DNA of 52,016 nt from Chryseobacterium sp. YIM B08800. Lineage in GTDB: Bacteria; Bacteroidota; Bacteroidia; Flavobacteriales; Weeksellaceae. The DNA is taken from positions 1-52,016 of the forward strand of contig NZ_JAPDKN010000048.1 of NCBI RefSeq assembly GCF_026163565.1. The letters are read 5' to 3'. Positions within the stretch are counted from its first letter, which is position 1. The number at the start of each line of letters is the position of its first letter. Both the position numbers and the translations under genes were made by a program. The notes below the pieces were generated by a model. That model ran no database searches, was not told the origin of the DNA, and worked only from the letters and a program-made list of their open reading frames with translations. Positions 18,459 through 26,981 of this stretch are shown piece by piece.

Positions 18459-19454
18459 ATGAAGATCAATTTTGAACACCACCAAACTGCACATTGCGAA
18501 AACGGTGTTGCCTCCAATCTACTTCTCAACAGAGGTCTGAAACTTAGCGAACCAATGATTTTCGGAATCGGTTCGGGTCTGTTTTTCGTATATCTTCCTT
18601 TTTTGAAAGTTAATTTTGCTCCAGGTTTTAGTTACCGTCCCATGCCGGGTGCTATTTTCAGCAAAGCAGCAAAAAGACTGGGAATTAAAATTAAAAGACA
18701 AAAATTCTCAAATCCTCAGGAAGCACAGGCTGCTTTAGAGAAAAATTTAGAGCAAAACATACCTACAGGTTTACAAGTTGGGGTTTTTAACCTTACTTAT
18801 TTTCCTGAAGAATATAAATTCCATTTCAATGCCCACAATCTTGTAGTTTATGGAAAAGAAAATGGAAAATTCCTGATCAGCGATCCTGTAATGGATTTCG
18901 CAACAACATTGTCTGAAGCCGAGCTTGAAAAAGTACGTTATGCAAAAGGCGCACTCGCTCCAAAAGGTCATATGTATTTTCCAACTCACATTCCGGAAAA
19001 TGTAAATCTGGAAGAAGCTATTAAAAAAGGAATAAAAGATACCTGCAAAAACATGTTGGCTCCAGTTCCTTTAATCGGAGTGAAAGCAATGCGTTGGGTT
19101 GCAAAAAGTATCCCGAAATGGGCAGAAAATAAAGGCACAAAAGTAACCAATCATTATCTTGGTCAATTGATCAGAATGCAGGAAGAAATCGGAACCGGCG
19201 GTGGCGGATTTAGATTTATTTACGGAGCATTTTTACAGGAAGCCGCTGTGATTCTTAAAAATGACGAATTAAAAGAATTATCCAAAGAAATTACCGCAAT
19301 CGGTGACCTTTGGAGAGATTTTGCGGTAGATATTGCCAGAGTTTACAAAAACAGAAATTCGAAAAGTAATATTTATAATGAGCTTTCAAAATCGATGCTT
19401 CATATTGCAGATTTGGAGGAAGCTTTTTATAAAAAACTGAGAAAAGCGATTTAG
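18459..19454 (+). CDS. BtrH N-terminal-domain protein, putative acyl-ACP-dependent acyltransferase
   Basis: 331 aa. The N terminus (NFEHHQTAHCENGVASNLL) has the Cys13 segment typical of BtrH-like proteins; HNLVVYGKENGKFLISDPV (about residues 126-144) carries the expected His and Asp of a papain-like Cys-His-Asp site. BtrH of butirosin synthesis transfers an acyl group from an ACP to an amine. In a flexirubin operon an ACP-to-acceptor acyl transfer would suit joining the ACP-bound aryl polyene to the dialkylresorcinol, which is inference. Followed immediately by the ABC exporter genes. Confidence 0.78.
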   Translation: MKINFEHHQTAHCENGVASNLLLNRGLKLSEPMIFGIGSGLFFVYLPFLKVNFAPGFSYRPMPGAIFSKAAKRLGIKIKRQKFSNPQEAQAALEKNLEQNIPTGLQVGVFNLTYFPEEYKFHFNAHNLVVYGKENGKFLISDPVMDFATTLSEAELEKVRYAKGALAPKGHMYFPTHIPENVNLEEAIKKGIKDTCKNMLAPVPLIGVKAMRWVAKSIPKWAENKGTKVTNHYLGQLIRMQEEIGTGGGGFRFIYGAFLQEAAVILKNDELKELSKEITAIGDLWRDFAVDIARVYKNRNSKSNIYNELSKSMLHIADLEEAFYKKLRKAI

Positions 19455-19455
19455 T

Positions 19456-20208
19456 TTGGAACATATCATCGAAATAAAAAATCTTTACAAGAAATACAAA
19501 AATTCGGAAGAATTTTCGGTAAATGATATTTCTTTAAATATATCTAAAAACGAGATCTACGGAATTCTCGGTCCAAACGGAGCTGGAAAAACTACTTTGA
19601 TCTCTATGCTTTCAGGTTTAATAAAACCTACTTCAGGAAGTTTTACCATCAACGGATTATCGCCTAAAAAAGACAGTTCGAAAATCAAACAAATCATTGG
19701 TGTTGTTCCTCAGGAATATGCGCTCTATCCTACTTTGACGGCGAAAGAAAACCTTTTATTTTTTGGAAGTTTGTATGGTTTAAAACATAAAAATCTTCAC
19801 AAAGAAATCGATGAAGCTTTAGAATTAATGGGCTTAACGAAATTTGCCAATAAAAAAGTCGACCAGTTTTCGGGAGGAATGAAACGCCGTTGCAATCTGA
19901 TTGCAGGAACACTTCACAATCCGAAAGTTTTGTTTTTGGACGAACCAACTGTTGGCGTTGATGTTCAATCGAAAAAAGCCATAATCGATTATCTTTTAGA
20001 TTTAAATAAAAAAGGAACCTGCATTATTTACACTTCGCATCACCTTTCTGAAGCGGAAGAATTTTGTACAAAAATTGCCATTATCGACCACGGAAAAATC
20101 CACGCAACCGGAACTCCGCAAGAATTGGTGGAAAGAGTTGCCAATGCCGAAAACTTAGAAGATGTTTTCATTTCATTAACCGGAAAAGAATTGAGAGATG
20201 TTGTATAA
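19456..20208 (+). CDS. ABC transporter ATP-binding protein
   Basis: 250 aa, single nucleotide-binding domain: Walker A GPNGAGKTT (39-47), Q-loop Gln86, signature FSGGMKR (138-144), Walker B VLFLDEP (158-164), and switch His in YTSHHLSEAE (about 197). Starts at TTG (19456), one base after the BtrH-like stop, and overlaps the permease gene by 11 bases, so coupled. With the ABC-2 permease it forms a probable exporter for a lipid-like product. Confidence 0.92.
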   Translation: MEHIIEIKNLYKKYKNSEEFSVNDISLNISKNEIYGILGPNGAGKTTLISMLSGLIKPTSGSFTINGLSPKKDSSKIKQIIGVVPQEYALYPTLTAKENLLFFGSLYGLKHKNLHKEIDEALELMGLTKFANKKVDQFSGGMKRRCNLIAGTLHNPKVLFLDEPTVGVDVQSKKAIIDYLLDLNKKGTCIIYTSHHLSEAEEFCTKIAIIDHGKIHATGTPQELVERVANAENLEDVFISLTGKELRDVV

Positions 20209-21460
20209 ATTGTGGAGAAGTTTCGTCAAGGAAATTCAGTTACTGAAAAGAGATTCAGGTGGAATTGTCATTATATTTTTAATGCCTTTATTGCTAATTA
20301 TTACGATTACTTTAATTCAGGATTCTACTTTTAAAAATCTGGAAGGCTCAAAAATTCCGATTATTTTTATTGATAACGACAAATCTGAAATTTCTAAAAA
20401 CATAAAGCTTGAACTTCAGCGAAGTAAAACCTTTGATTTATTGACCAATTATGATGAAAAATCTGCTCAAAATGCAGTTTTTTCTGGTGATTATCAAATG
20501 GCAATCGTCATTCCGGAAAATTTAACGAAAGATTTAAATTCAAATATCGATTCTAAAGTTCAGACCATTGTCAGTTCATTTGGCTTGGAAACTGATTCTA
20601 CTGCGACAAAAGTTGTGGCTTCAAAAACCAAAGATATTCATCTTTATTTTGATCCTGCAACCAACGCAGGTTTTAAAAATTCGGTGATGAACGCCATCAA
20701 CAAAATGGTTTTTGAAATCGAGAATAAAAAAATATACAAAGCCTTTCAAGACCAATTGGGAACAACCGAAGACCTTGAAAATAAAAGCTTAATTACTTTT
20801 AAAGAAATCACCCCGAACAAAGGCAAGGAAGAAATGATGCCAAATTCTGTTCAGCACAATGTTCCGGCTTGGGCATTGTTTGCGATTTTCTTTATCGTCG
20901 TTCCGCTTTCCATTAATTTAGTTAAAGAAAAAAGTCAGGGAACGAGTGTGAGAGTTCGTGTGAGCCCGACTCCTTATTACATCCATATTTTAGGAAAAAC
21001 ATTTACGTATCTCATCATTTGCATCATTCAGTTTTTATTGATGGTTGCCGTTGGTGTTTGGCTTTTCCCATATATGGATTTACCTCAGTTTGACGTCACC
21101 GGAAAAATGTTTCATCTTATCATTGTGACTTTGTTTGCAGGATTGGCAGCGATTGGATTTGGAGTTTTATTAGGAACAGTTGCCGATACTCAGGAACAAT
21201 CTGCACCTTTTGGAGCGACTTCTGTAGTTGTTTTGGCAGCGGTTGGCGGAATTTGGGTTCCGGTTTTCCTGATGCCCGAATTTATGCAAAAAATCGCCGC
21301 ATTTTCTCCAATGAATTGGGGACTGAATGCCTATTACGATATTATTTTGAGAAATAGTGGACTTGGTGAAATTGCTAAGGAACTGATTTTCTTATTTTTA
21401 TTTTATATTGCGATGGTTACCATCTCATTACTATACGAAAGAAAACAAAATGCAGTCTAA
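20198..21460 (+). CDS. ABC-2 type permease
   Basis: 420 aa: one N-terminal helix (about 25-42), a large extracytoplasmic domain (about 45-220), then five helices (from AWALFAIFFIVVPLSINL on), the ABC-2/YhgE-like layout of drug and lipid exporters. Starts inside the ATPase gene and ends inside the thioesterase gene (11-base overlaps on both sides), so translation is tightly coupled across the three. Confidence 0.88.
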   Translation: MLYKLWRSFVKEIQLLKRDSGGIVIIFLMPLLLIITITLIQDSTFKNLEGSKIPIIFIDNDKSEISKNIKLELQRSKTFDLLTNYDEKSAQNAVFSGDYQMAIVIPENLTKDLNSNIDSKVQTIVSSFGLETDSTATKVVASKTKDIHLYFDPATNAGFKNSVMNAINKMVFEIENKKIYKAFQDQLGTTEDLENKSLITFKEITPNKGKEEMMPNSVQHNVPAWALFAIFFIVVPLSINLVKEKSQGTSVRVRVSPTPYYIHILGKTFTYLIICIIQFLLMVAVGVWLFPYMDLPQFDVTGKMFHLIIVTLFAGLAAIGFGVLLGTVADTQEQSAPFGATSVVVLAAVGGIWVPVFLMPEFMQKIAAFSPMNWGLNAYYDIILRNSGLGEIAKELIFLFLFYIAMVTISLLYERKQNAV

Positions 21461-21869
21461 AGATTTAACTTGTACCGAAGAAGTTCGCGTACGTTTCAAC
21501 GAAACAGACCCTTTGGGAATCGTTTGGCACGGCCATTATATCGTCTATTTTGAAGATGGAAGAGAAGCTTTCGGAAGACAGCACGGTTTGACCTATCTTG
21601 ATATTCAAAAAGCAGGATTTGTAACACCAATTGTGAAAAGTACGTGCGAACATTTTCTTCCTTTAAAATATGGCGAAACATTTAACATCGTTACAACTTT
21701 CATTAATTCTATTTCAGCGAAACTGATTTACAAATACGAGATTTTCAATCAGGATAATCAATTGGTTTGCAGTGGCGAAACCATTCAGGTTTTTTTAGAT
21801 TCTGATAATAATTTATGCCTGTATAATCCTGAGTTTTTTCAGGCTTGGAAAGATAAAATGGGATTATAA
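21450..21869 (+). CDS. Acyl-CoA/ACP thioesterase, 4HBT hot-dog family
   Basis: 139 aa. RFNETDPLGIVWHGHYIVYFEDGR has the 4-hydroxybenzoyl-CoA thioesterase signature with Asp20 as catalytic acid. The start is the ATG at 21450 inside the permease gene; an upstream in-frame ATG at 21408 would give an extension read from permease codons. Aryl polyene loci carry a similar thioesterase (ApeK); likely roles are release of product or editing of stalled ACPs. Confidence 0.85.
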   Translation: MQSKDLTCTEEVRVRFNETDPLGIVWHGHYIVYFEDGREAFGRQHGLTYLDIQKAGFVTPIVKSTCEHFLPLKYGETFNIVTTFINSISAKLIYKYEIFNQDNQLVCSGETIQVFLDSDNNLCLYNPEFFQAWKDKMGL

Positions 21870-21933
21870 ATGGTTGTTGGTTGATGGTTTTTCAGAAGCA
21901 AATTAAAATTATTAAATTATGATTATTCCATAA

Positions 21934-23067
21934 ATGAGGAAAGAAATTTACATTACAGATTACAATTGCGTCACGCCTTTAGGTTTTGATGTTAAATCTA
22001 ATTGGCAAGCAATTTTGGAAGGAAAATCTGGCGTAGCTTTGCATCAAGTTAGCGATAATCTTGAAGCGTTTTTTGTTTCTAAAATTGATTCTGAAAAATT
22101 GGAAGAGGAATTTAAGAAATTTTTCGACAATCAAGATTTCACAAGACTTGAAAAAATGTTTTTGCTAAGTCTAAAACCTTTAGTTGAAAAACATCACATT
22201 TCAGATGAAACAGCTTTTATTTTATCAACAACAAAAGGAAATATCAGTTTATTAAAAAATAAAAAAAGCTTACCTGAAAGCGTTTTTCTTTCAAAATTGG
22301 CTCAAAAATTAGCTGATTTTTTTGGATTTAAAACTAAACCAATCGTTGTTTCCAACGCTTGTGTTTCCGGAGTAATGGCAATTTCTGTAGCGAAAAATAT
22401 GATTCAGGCAGGAAAATACAAAGATGCTTTTGTAATTGCAGGAGACGAGATTTCTGAGTTTGTCATTTCTGGTTTCAATTCTTTTCAGGCAATTGGAAAC
22501 GAATCTTGCAAACCCTACGATAAAAACCGCAACGGAATTAATTTGGGTGAAGCAACCGCTGCTATTTTTATAACTTCTGAATTGAATCAAACCGATAAAC
22601 TTAGGTTTACAGTTTTAGGAGATTCAGCAATCAATGATGCCAATCACATTTCCGGACCATCAAGAACTGGCGACGGATTGTTTGCAAGCATTCAAAATGC
22701 AATGAAAGAAGCAAAGGTTTTGGCAGAACAAATCGATTTTATTTCCGCTCACGGAACAGCAACCATTTACAACGACGAAATGGAAGCCATCGCTTTCAAC
22801 CGAATGGAATTACAAAACGTTCCTTTGAACAGTATGAAGGCGTATTACGGACATTGTTTGGGTGCATCTGGATTATTGGAAAGCATTATTTCTATGGAAT
22901 CTTCTTTACATAACACGTTGATTCCATCTAAAAACTTCGAAGAAATGGGAGTTTCTCAAGATTTAAATATTATTAAAGAAAACCAATCGACAGAAATTAA
23001 ATATATTCTGAAAACAGCTTCAGGTTTTGGTGGATGTAATGCAGCAATTGTTTTGGAAAAAGCATAA
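21934..23067 (+). CDS. Beta-ketoacyl-ACP synthase (KAS I/II fold)
   Basis: 377 aa. Cys143 in VSNACVSGV, His273 in SAHGTAT and His307 in YYGHCLGASG form a full Cys-His-His triad, so it should be condensing-active. It is shorter than FabF (about 410), mainly before the Cys. Probably a priming or extension KS of the polyene pathway (compare ApeR/ApeO). It is followed by a toxin-antitoxin pair rather than by another pigment gene. Confidence 0.85.
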   Translation: MRKEIYITDYNCVTPLGFDVKSNWQAILEGKSGVALHQVSDNLEAFFVSKIDSEKLEEEFKKFFDNQDFTRLEKMFLLSLKPLVEKHHISDETAFILSTTKGNISLLKNKKSLPESVFLSKLAQKLADFFGFKTKPIVVSNACVSGVMAISVAKNMIQAGKYKDAFVIAGDEISEFVISGFNSFQAIGNESCKPYDKNRNGINLGEATAAIFITSELNQTDKLRFTVLGDSAINDANHISGPSRTGDGLFASIQNAMKEAKVLAEQIDFISAHGTATIYNDEMEAIAFNRMELQNVPLNSMKAYYGHCLGASGLLESIISMESSLHNTLIPSKNFEEMGVSQDLNIIKENQSTEIKYILKTASGFGGCNAAIVLEKA

Positions 23068-23069
23068 AA

Positions 23070-23085
23070 TAATTTTGTAATTTTG
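23070..23085 (+). promoter_or_regulatory. Tandem candidate -7 elements before the toxin-antitoxin pair
   Basis: Two abutting TAATTTTG boxes (23070-23077 and 23078-23085) match TAnnTTTG. A TTTG at 23052-23055 is 14 or 22 bases away, outside the best spacing, so this is a weak promoter candidate for the antitoxin gene. Confidence 0.35.
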
Positions 23086-23106
23086 ATAGAATTAAAGTTT
23101 TAGGAA

Positions 23107-23361
23107 ATGGAATCTACTTTAGAAATCAGAAAAAGAATTCACAATTATATAGATGATGCTGATGAGCGTATTCTTCGTATTTTCAATGCAATAATTGATG
23201 CAGAAGAGGAAGAAGATTCAGAATTAGAACTTGTAGAATACCCGCAAGTTCCGGATTATGTTTATGACCAAATTGAAGAAGAACGCAGAAAGTATTTGAA
23301 TGGCGAGGTAAAAACATCTTCTTGGGAAGAAGTGAAAGAAAGATTGATGAAAAAATTATGA
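23107..23361 (+). CDS. Antitoxin-like protein of a RelE/ParE-type module
   Basis: 84 aa, strongly acidic centre (ILRIFNAIIDAEEEEDSELELVE) after a short helical N terminus (STLEIRKRIHNYIDDAD), ending SSWEEVKERLMKKL, the typical helical toxin-binding tail of Bacteroidota antitoxins. Its stop overlaps the toxin start (ATGA at 23358). Small size, acidity and coupling to a ParE-like gene support the call. Confidence 0.8.
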   Translation: MESTLEIRKRIHNYIDDADERILRIFNAIIDAEEEEDSELELVEYPQVPDYVYDQIEEERRKYLNGEVKTSSWEEVKERLMKKL

Positions 23362-23645
23362 CTTACCATCTTTCCCTATCACCCAATGCTGAAGCTAACT
23401 TGCTTGAATCTGCATTATGGTATGAAAGTCAACAAATTGGGCTTGGAGAAAAATTTACTCAAAAGGTTGAAGCTTATTTTTATAGAATTCAAAATAACCC
23501 ATTGCACTTTCCCCTGAAAAAAGGAAATTTGCGTGAAGCTTACATTCAAAAATTTCCTTACGTTATCATTTATGAATTGATAGACAACGAAATTGTGGTC
23601 TTCGCTGTTTTCAACCCCCATCAAAATCCAAAGAAAAAGCCTTAA
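23358..23645 (+). CDS. RelE/ParE-family toxin
   Basis: 95 aa. HLSLSPNAEANLLESALWYES, GEKFTQKVEAYFYRIQNNPLHFP, REAYIQKFPYVIIYELIDNEIVVFAVFNPHQNP is the standard RelE/ParE pattern (helix pair then a beta sheet). The start is the ATG at 23358 overlapping the antitoxin stop; an earlier frame opening at 23322 lies in the antitoxin gene. Whether it cuts mRNA (RelE) or poisons gyrase (ParE) cannot be told from sequence. It sits inside the pigment operon. Confidence 0.87.
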   Translation: MTYHLSLSPNAEANLLESALWYESQQIGLGEKFTQKVEAYFYRIQNNPLHFPLKKGNLREAYIQKFPYVIIYELIDNEIVVFAVFNPHQNPKKKP

Positions 23646-23663
23646 ACTTTTTGAAAATTCACA

Positions 23664-24203
23664 ATGAAGAAAACAGACATTTGCACCATAGAAAATTCAA
23701 AAATCATTCTCAACAACGAAATTATTTTTGAATCTCAAACAGAAAATTTTTCAGATTTTGCGAAAGAAGCTTACAAAAGGTTAGAACTGAGTTATCCTAA
23801 ATTTCATAAAATGGATAACTTAAGTAAACTCGCTTTTCTCGCTTCTGAAATCATTTTGAAAAACGAAGATCACAGCAAAACAGCATTGATTTTTGCTAAT
23901 AAATCATCAAGCTTAGACACTGATTTTAAATATCAGGAAAGCATCAATTCTCAGGAAAATTATTTCCCGAGTCCAGCTGTTTTTGTATACACTTTACCTA
24001 ATATTTGTGTTGGTGAAATCAGCATTAAACATAAAATGCAGACTGAAAATGCGTTTTTCGTTTTGGATGAATTTGATGAAGATTTTTTAAACGCTTATGC
24101 AGAACAAATTCTGCAATCAGGAAAAGCTGAAAAAGTCTTGTGCGGCTGGGTAGAACTTTATCAGGAAAGTTATAAAGCTTTTGTATATTTGCTGACATTA
24201 TAA
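23664..24203 (+). CDS. Truncated ketosynthase-like protein of flexirubin/aryl polyene loci
   Basis: 179 aa, comparable with the N-terminal part of beta-ketoacyl synthases (the Ketoacyl-synt_2-like family). FPSPAVFVYTLPNICVGEIS lies where a full KS carries its nucleophile region, but no C-S-S/A motif, HGT or GH motif is present, so it cannot condense on its own. It may be a structural partner of one of the full synthases. A 153-base AT-rich spacer with inverted repeats separates it from the ACP gene. Confidence 0.65.
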   Translation: MKKTDICTIENSKIILNNEIIFESQTENFSDFAKEAYKRLELSYPKFHKMDNLSKLAFLASEIILKNEDHSKTALIFANKSSSLDTDFKYQESINSQENYFPSPAVFVYTLPNICVGEISIKHKMQTENAFFVLDEFDEDFLNAYAEQILQSGKAEKVLCGWVELYQESYKAFVYLLTL

Positions 24204-24207
24204 ATTT

Positions 24208-24328
24208 GATAATTTGAAAATGTGCTAATTTGATAATGTAAATATTACCATCCAAGCAATTATTTAACAGAATATTTTTTAATTTAAATCTGAATATCTG
24301 ATACAATTTAATGTATTTTCAAATTATC
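24208..24328. repeat. Imperfect inverted repeat before the ACP gene
   Basis: GATAATTTGAAAATGT (24208-24223) pairs with GTATTTTCAAATTATC (24313-24328), 14 of 16; shorter copies of AATTTGATAAT and TATTTTCAAATTA occur beside each arm. AT-rich, no coding potential seen. Confidence 0.5.
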
Positions 24329-24356
24329 TCATTAACATATTTTCAAATTAATTTTT

Positions 24357-24614
24357 ATGGAAGATTTAAAATTAGAATTAAAAACAAAAATCATCGAAGT
24401 TCTTAATCTTGAGGACGTTGCAGTAGAAGAAATCAAAGATACGGATCCACTTTTCGGTGGCGGTCTTGGATTAGATTCTATCGACGCTTTAGAATTAATT
24501 GTACTTCTTGACAAAGACTACGGAATTAAATTATCTGACCCTAAAAAAGGGAAAGAGATCTTCCAATCTATCGAGGTGATGGCAAAATTCATCGAAGAAA
24601 ACAGAACAAAATAA
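24357..24614 (+). CDS. Acyl carrier protein, copy 1
   Basis: 85 aa, acidic. Phosphopantetheine site GLGLDSIDALEL with Ser41. It carries the growing polyene or starter for the KS genes that follow. A second ACP lies at 39306 in the minus-strand block, matching the two ACPs of aryl polyene loci (ApeE/ApeF). Confidence 0.92.
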   Translation: MEDLKLELKTKIIEVLNLEDVAVEEIKDTDPLFGGGLGLDSIDALELIVLLDKDYGIKLSDPKKGKEIFQSIEVMAKFIEENRTK

Positions 24615-24622
24615 ATTAATAT

Positions 24623-24680
24623 ACCAATGTACCAATGTAACAGTCTAACAATTGGTAAACTGGTACATTGGTACATTGTT
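24623..24680. repeat. Hairpin-forming inverted repeat between ACP and KS genes
   Basis: ACCAATGTACCAATGTA (24623-24639) pairs with TACATTGGTACATTGTT (24664-24680), 16 of 17. Each arm is itself a tandem of ACCAATGT or TACATTGG. It ends 13 bases before the KS start codon, so it could shape translation of the KS/CLF pair. Confidence 0.65.
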
Positions 24681-24693
24681 ACATTTGCAAAAG

Positions 24694-25893
24694 ATGAGTC
24701 AAAAAATTGCCATTACAGGGATGGGCATTATTTCCTCCATTGGTAACAATGTCGAGGAAAATTTTATTTCGTTAACGACTGGTAAACACGGGATTTCAGA
24801 CATTGAAATCTTTGAAACACGCCACGCCGGAAGTATCAAAACTGGCGAGATAAAATTGTCTAATGAAGAATTGATACAGAAACTTCAGCTTGCTGAAGAT
24901 AACAATGTAACAAGAACCGCTTTGTTAGGAATGGTTGCCGCAAAAGAAGCTGTAGAAAGTGCCGGAATTTCGGATATTAATAAATATAAAACCGGACTCA
25001 TTTCCTCAACCAGCGTTGGCGGAATGGATATCACCGAAAAATATTTCTACACTTACGAAGATTTCCCTGAAAAGCAAAAATACATTGACTCTCACGATGC
25101 AGGAAACTCATCATTGGCTATTGCGGATTTATTAGGTCTGAAAGGGATGGTTTCTACAATTAGTACGGCCTGTTCTTCTGCAGCAAATGCAATTATGATG
25201 GGTGCAAAACTCATAAGAAATGGTGTTTTGGATCGTGTAATTGTCGGCGGAACAGATTCTCTTTCAAAGTTTACTTTGAACGGATTCAATACCTTGATGA
25301 TTTTGACGGATTCTTACAACACGCCTTTCGATAACGATAGAAAAGGTCTTAATCTCGGTGAAGCTGCCGCTTTTATTGTTTTGGAATCTGACGAAATCGT
25401 GAAAAAAGAAAACAAAAAAGTTTTAGCTTATCTTTCCGGTTATGGAAACGCCAATGATGCGCATCACCAAACCGCTTCTTCGGAAAACGGACAAGGTGCA
25501 TATTTAGCAATGGAAAAAGCTTTAAAAGTTTCAGGTTTAGATAAAGAAAACATTGATTATATCAACGTTCACGGAACGGCAACACCAAATAATGATTTAT
25601 CGGAAGGAATTGCAATGATTCGAATTTTTGGTGAAAATAAAGTCCCGGAATTCAGTTCTACAAAAGCATTTACGGGTCATACTTTGGCTGCAGCTGCAGG
25701 AATTGAAGCCGTTTATTCGATTTTAGCAATGCAGAATAATGTGATTTTCCCGAATCTTAATTTTAAAACCAAGATGGAAGAATTTGATTTGACTCCGGTA
25801 ACTGAGCTTAAAGAGAAAAATATTAATCACGTTCTTTCCAATTCATTTGGATTTGGAGGAAATTGTTCAACCTTAATCTTTTCAAAATCGTGA
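24694..25893 (+). CDS. Beta-ketoacyl-ACP synthase II, catalytic partner of a KS/CLF pair
   Basis: 399 aa. Cys160 in ISTACSSAANA, His293 in NVHGTATPNND and His329 in FTGHTLAAAAG give a full FabF triad. Comparable to ApeO of aryl polyene pathways. The ATG at 24694 gives the canonical MSQKIAITGMG start; the frame opens earlier at a TTG (24652) within the hairpin repeat, which is rejected. Its stop overlaps the CLF start (GTGA). Confidence 0.9.
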   Translation: MSQKIAITGMGIISSIGNNVEENFISLTTGKHGISDIEIFETRHAGSIKTGEIKLSNEELIQKLQLAEDNNVTRTALLGMVAAKEAVESAGISDINKYKTGLISSTSVGGMDITEKYFYTYEDFPEKQKYIDSHDAGNSSLAIADLLGLKGMVSTISTACSSAANAIMMGAKLIRNGVLDRVIVGGTDSLSKFTLNGFNTLMILTDSYNTPFDNDRKGLNLGEAAAFIVLESDEIVKKENKKVLAYLSGYGNANDAHHQTASSENGQGAYLAMEKALKVSGLDKENIDYINVHGTATPNNDLSEGIAMIRIFGENKVPEFSSTKAFTGHTLAAAAGIEAVYSILAMQNNVIFPNLNFKTKMEEFDLTPVTELKEKNINHVLSNSFGFGGNCSTLIFSKS

Positions 25894-26951
25894 GTGCAGT
25901 TTACATCAACAGTGCAGCCTGCATCTCAGTTCAGGACACTTTAAACGAAAATTTCTTTAACAATTTAAAACCTGAAAACTCAGTTCAGATTTTAAAACCC
26001 ATTGAGCCAAATTACAAAGAATTCATTCCGCCTGCAGCAAGCAGAAGAATGTCTAAAACTGTAAAAATGAGCACTGTTGCTTCTCAATTTGCATTGAAAG
26101 AAGCAGGAATTGAAAATCCCGATGCCATTATCGTCGGAACAGGAATGGGCTGTTCGCAGGATTCTGAAAAGTTTCTGAAAAATGTTTTGGAAAATAATGA
26201 AGAATTTCTCACGCCGACATTTTTTATTCAATCGACTCACAATACGGTTGCTGGTCAAATCGCTTTAGGTTTGCAATGTCACGCTTACAATTTCACGTAT
26301 GTGAACACTTCTTCGTCTCTGGAATTTTCATTTTTGGATGCAAAATTGCAGATTAATGATGGTGAAGCTTCAACCGTTTTGGTGGGTTCTACAGACGAAC
26401 AAACCGACAGAACAATGGAATTGTATAAGCTCAACAATACCATTAAAAAAGAAGAAAATTTTCCCGTTGATTATTTAAATTCAAAAACCGACGGTGTTAT
26501 TTGGGGTGAAGGCGCCAGTTTTTTTGTCTTAGGAAAAGATAAAACAGAAAATTCTTACGCTCAACTAAAAGATATTCAATTAAGTAATCAATTAGATTTA
26601 GAAGAAACTCAACAATTTATTGAAGATTTTTTGTCTAAAAACAATCTGAAAAATGATGAAATTGATGCTGTTATTTTAGGATTCAACGGAGATGCAAAGT
26701 CTGATGTTTATTATCAACAATCAATGGATTTATTTTCAAATTCAGCCTTGTTGTATTACAAACATTTGAGCGGAGAATTCAATACAGCGAGTGGTTTTTC
26801 GACATTTATGGCGTGTCATATTTTGAAAAATCAGGAAATTCCGGAGGTGATGATGATTAATGATTTGAAGAAAAAAGAAATTAAAAACATTCTTTTATAT
26901 AATCATTTGGGTGGAAATGACCATAGTTTGGTTTTGTTGGAGAAAGCTTGA
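25890..26951 (+). CDS. Chain-length-factor-like ketosynthase lacking the active-site cysteine
   Basis: 353 aa, ketosynthase fold, start GTG at 25890 overlapping the preceding KS stop by 4 bases (an in-frame ATG at 25863 lies inside the upstream gene). The nucleophile position reads YVNTSSSLEFS (Ser near 141 instead of Cys), and the HGTAT motif is replaced by LGFNGDA. A His remains in YYKHLSGEFNTASG. Type II systems pair an active KS with such a CLF to set chain length; this corresponds to ApeC in aryl polyene loci. Heterodimer formation is inferred from gene coupling. Confidence 0.82.
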   Translation: MSAVYINSAACISVQDTLNENFFNNLKPENSVQILKPIEPNYKEFIPPAASRRMSKTVKMSTVASQFALKEAGIENPDAIIVGTGMGCSQDSEKFLKNVLENNEEFLTPTFFIQSTHNTVAGQIALGLQCHAYNFTYVNTSSSLEFSFLDAKLQINDGEASTVLVGSTDEQTDRTMELYKLNNTIKKEENFPVDYLNSKTDGVIWGEGASFFVLGKDKTENSYAQLKDIQLSNQLDLEETQQFIEDFLSKNNLKNDEIDAVILGFNGDAKSDVYYQQSMDLFSNSALLYYKHLSGEFNTASGFSTFMACHILKNQEIPEVMMINDLKKKEIKNILLYNHLGGNDHSLVLLEKA

Positions 26952-26981
26952 TTTCATTCAGCAAAATAAAACAGTCTTTTT

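Noticed and set aside
24204..24690. CRISPR-like or tandem repeat array
   Set aside because: The short repeated words form inverted pairs, without regular spacing or unique spacers.
24652..24693. Upstream TTG start for the KS gene
   Set aside because: The extra residues are read from the hairpin repeat; the ATG at 24694 gives the conserved KAS N terminus.
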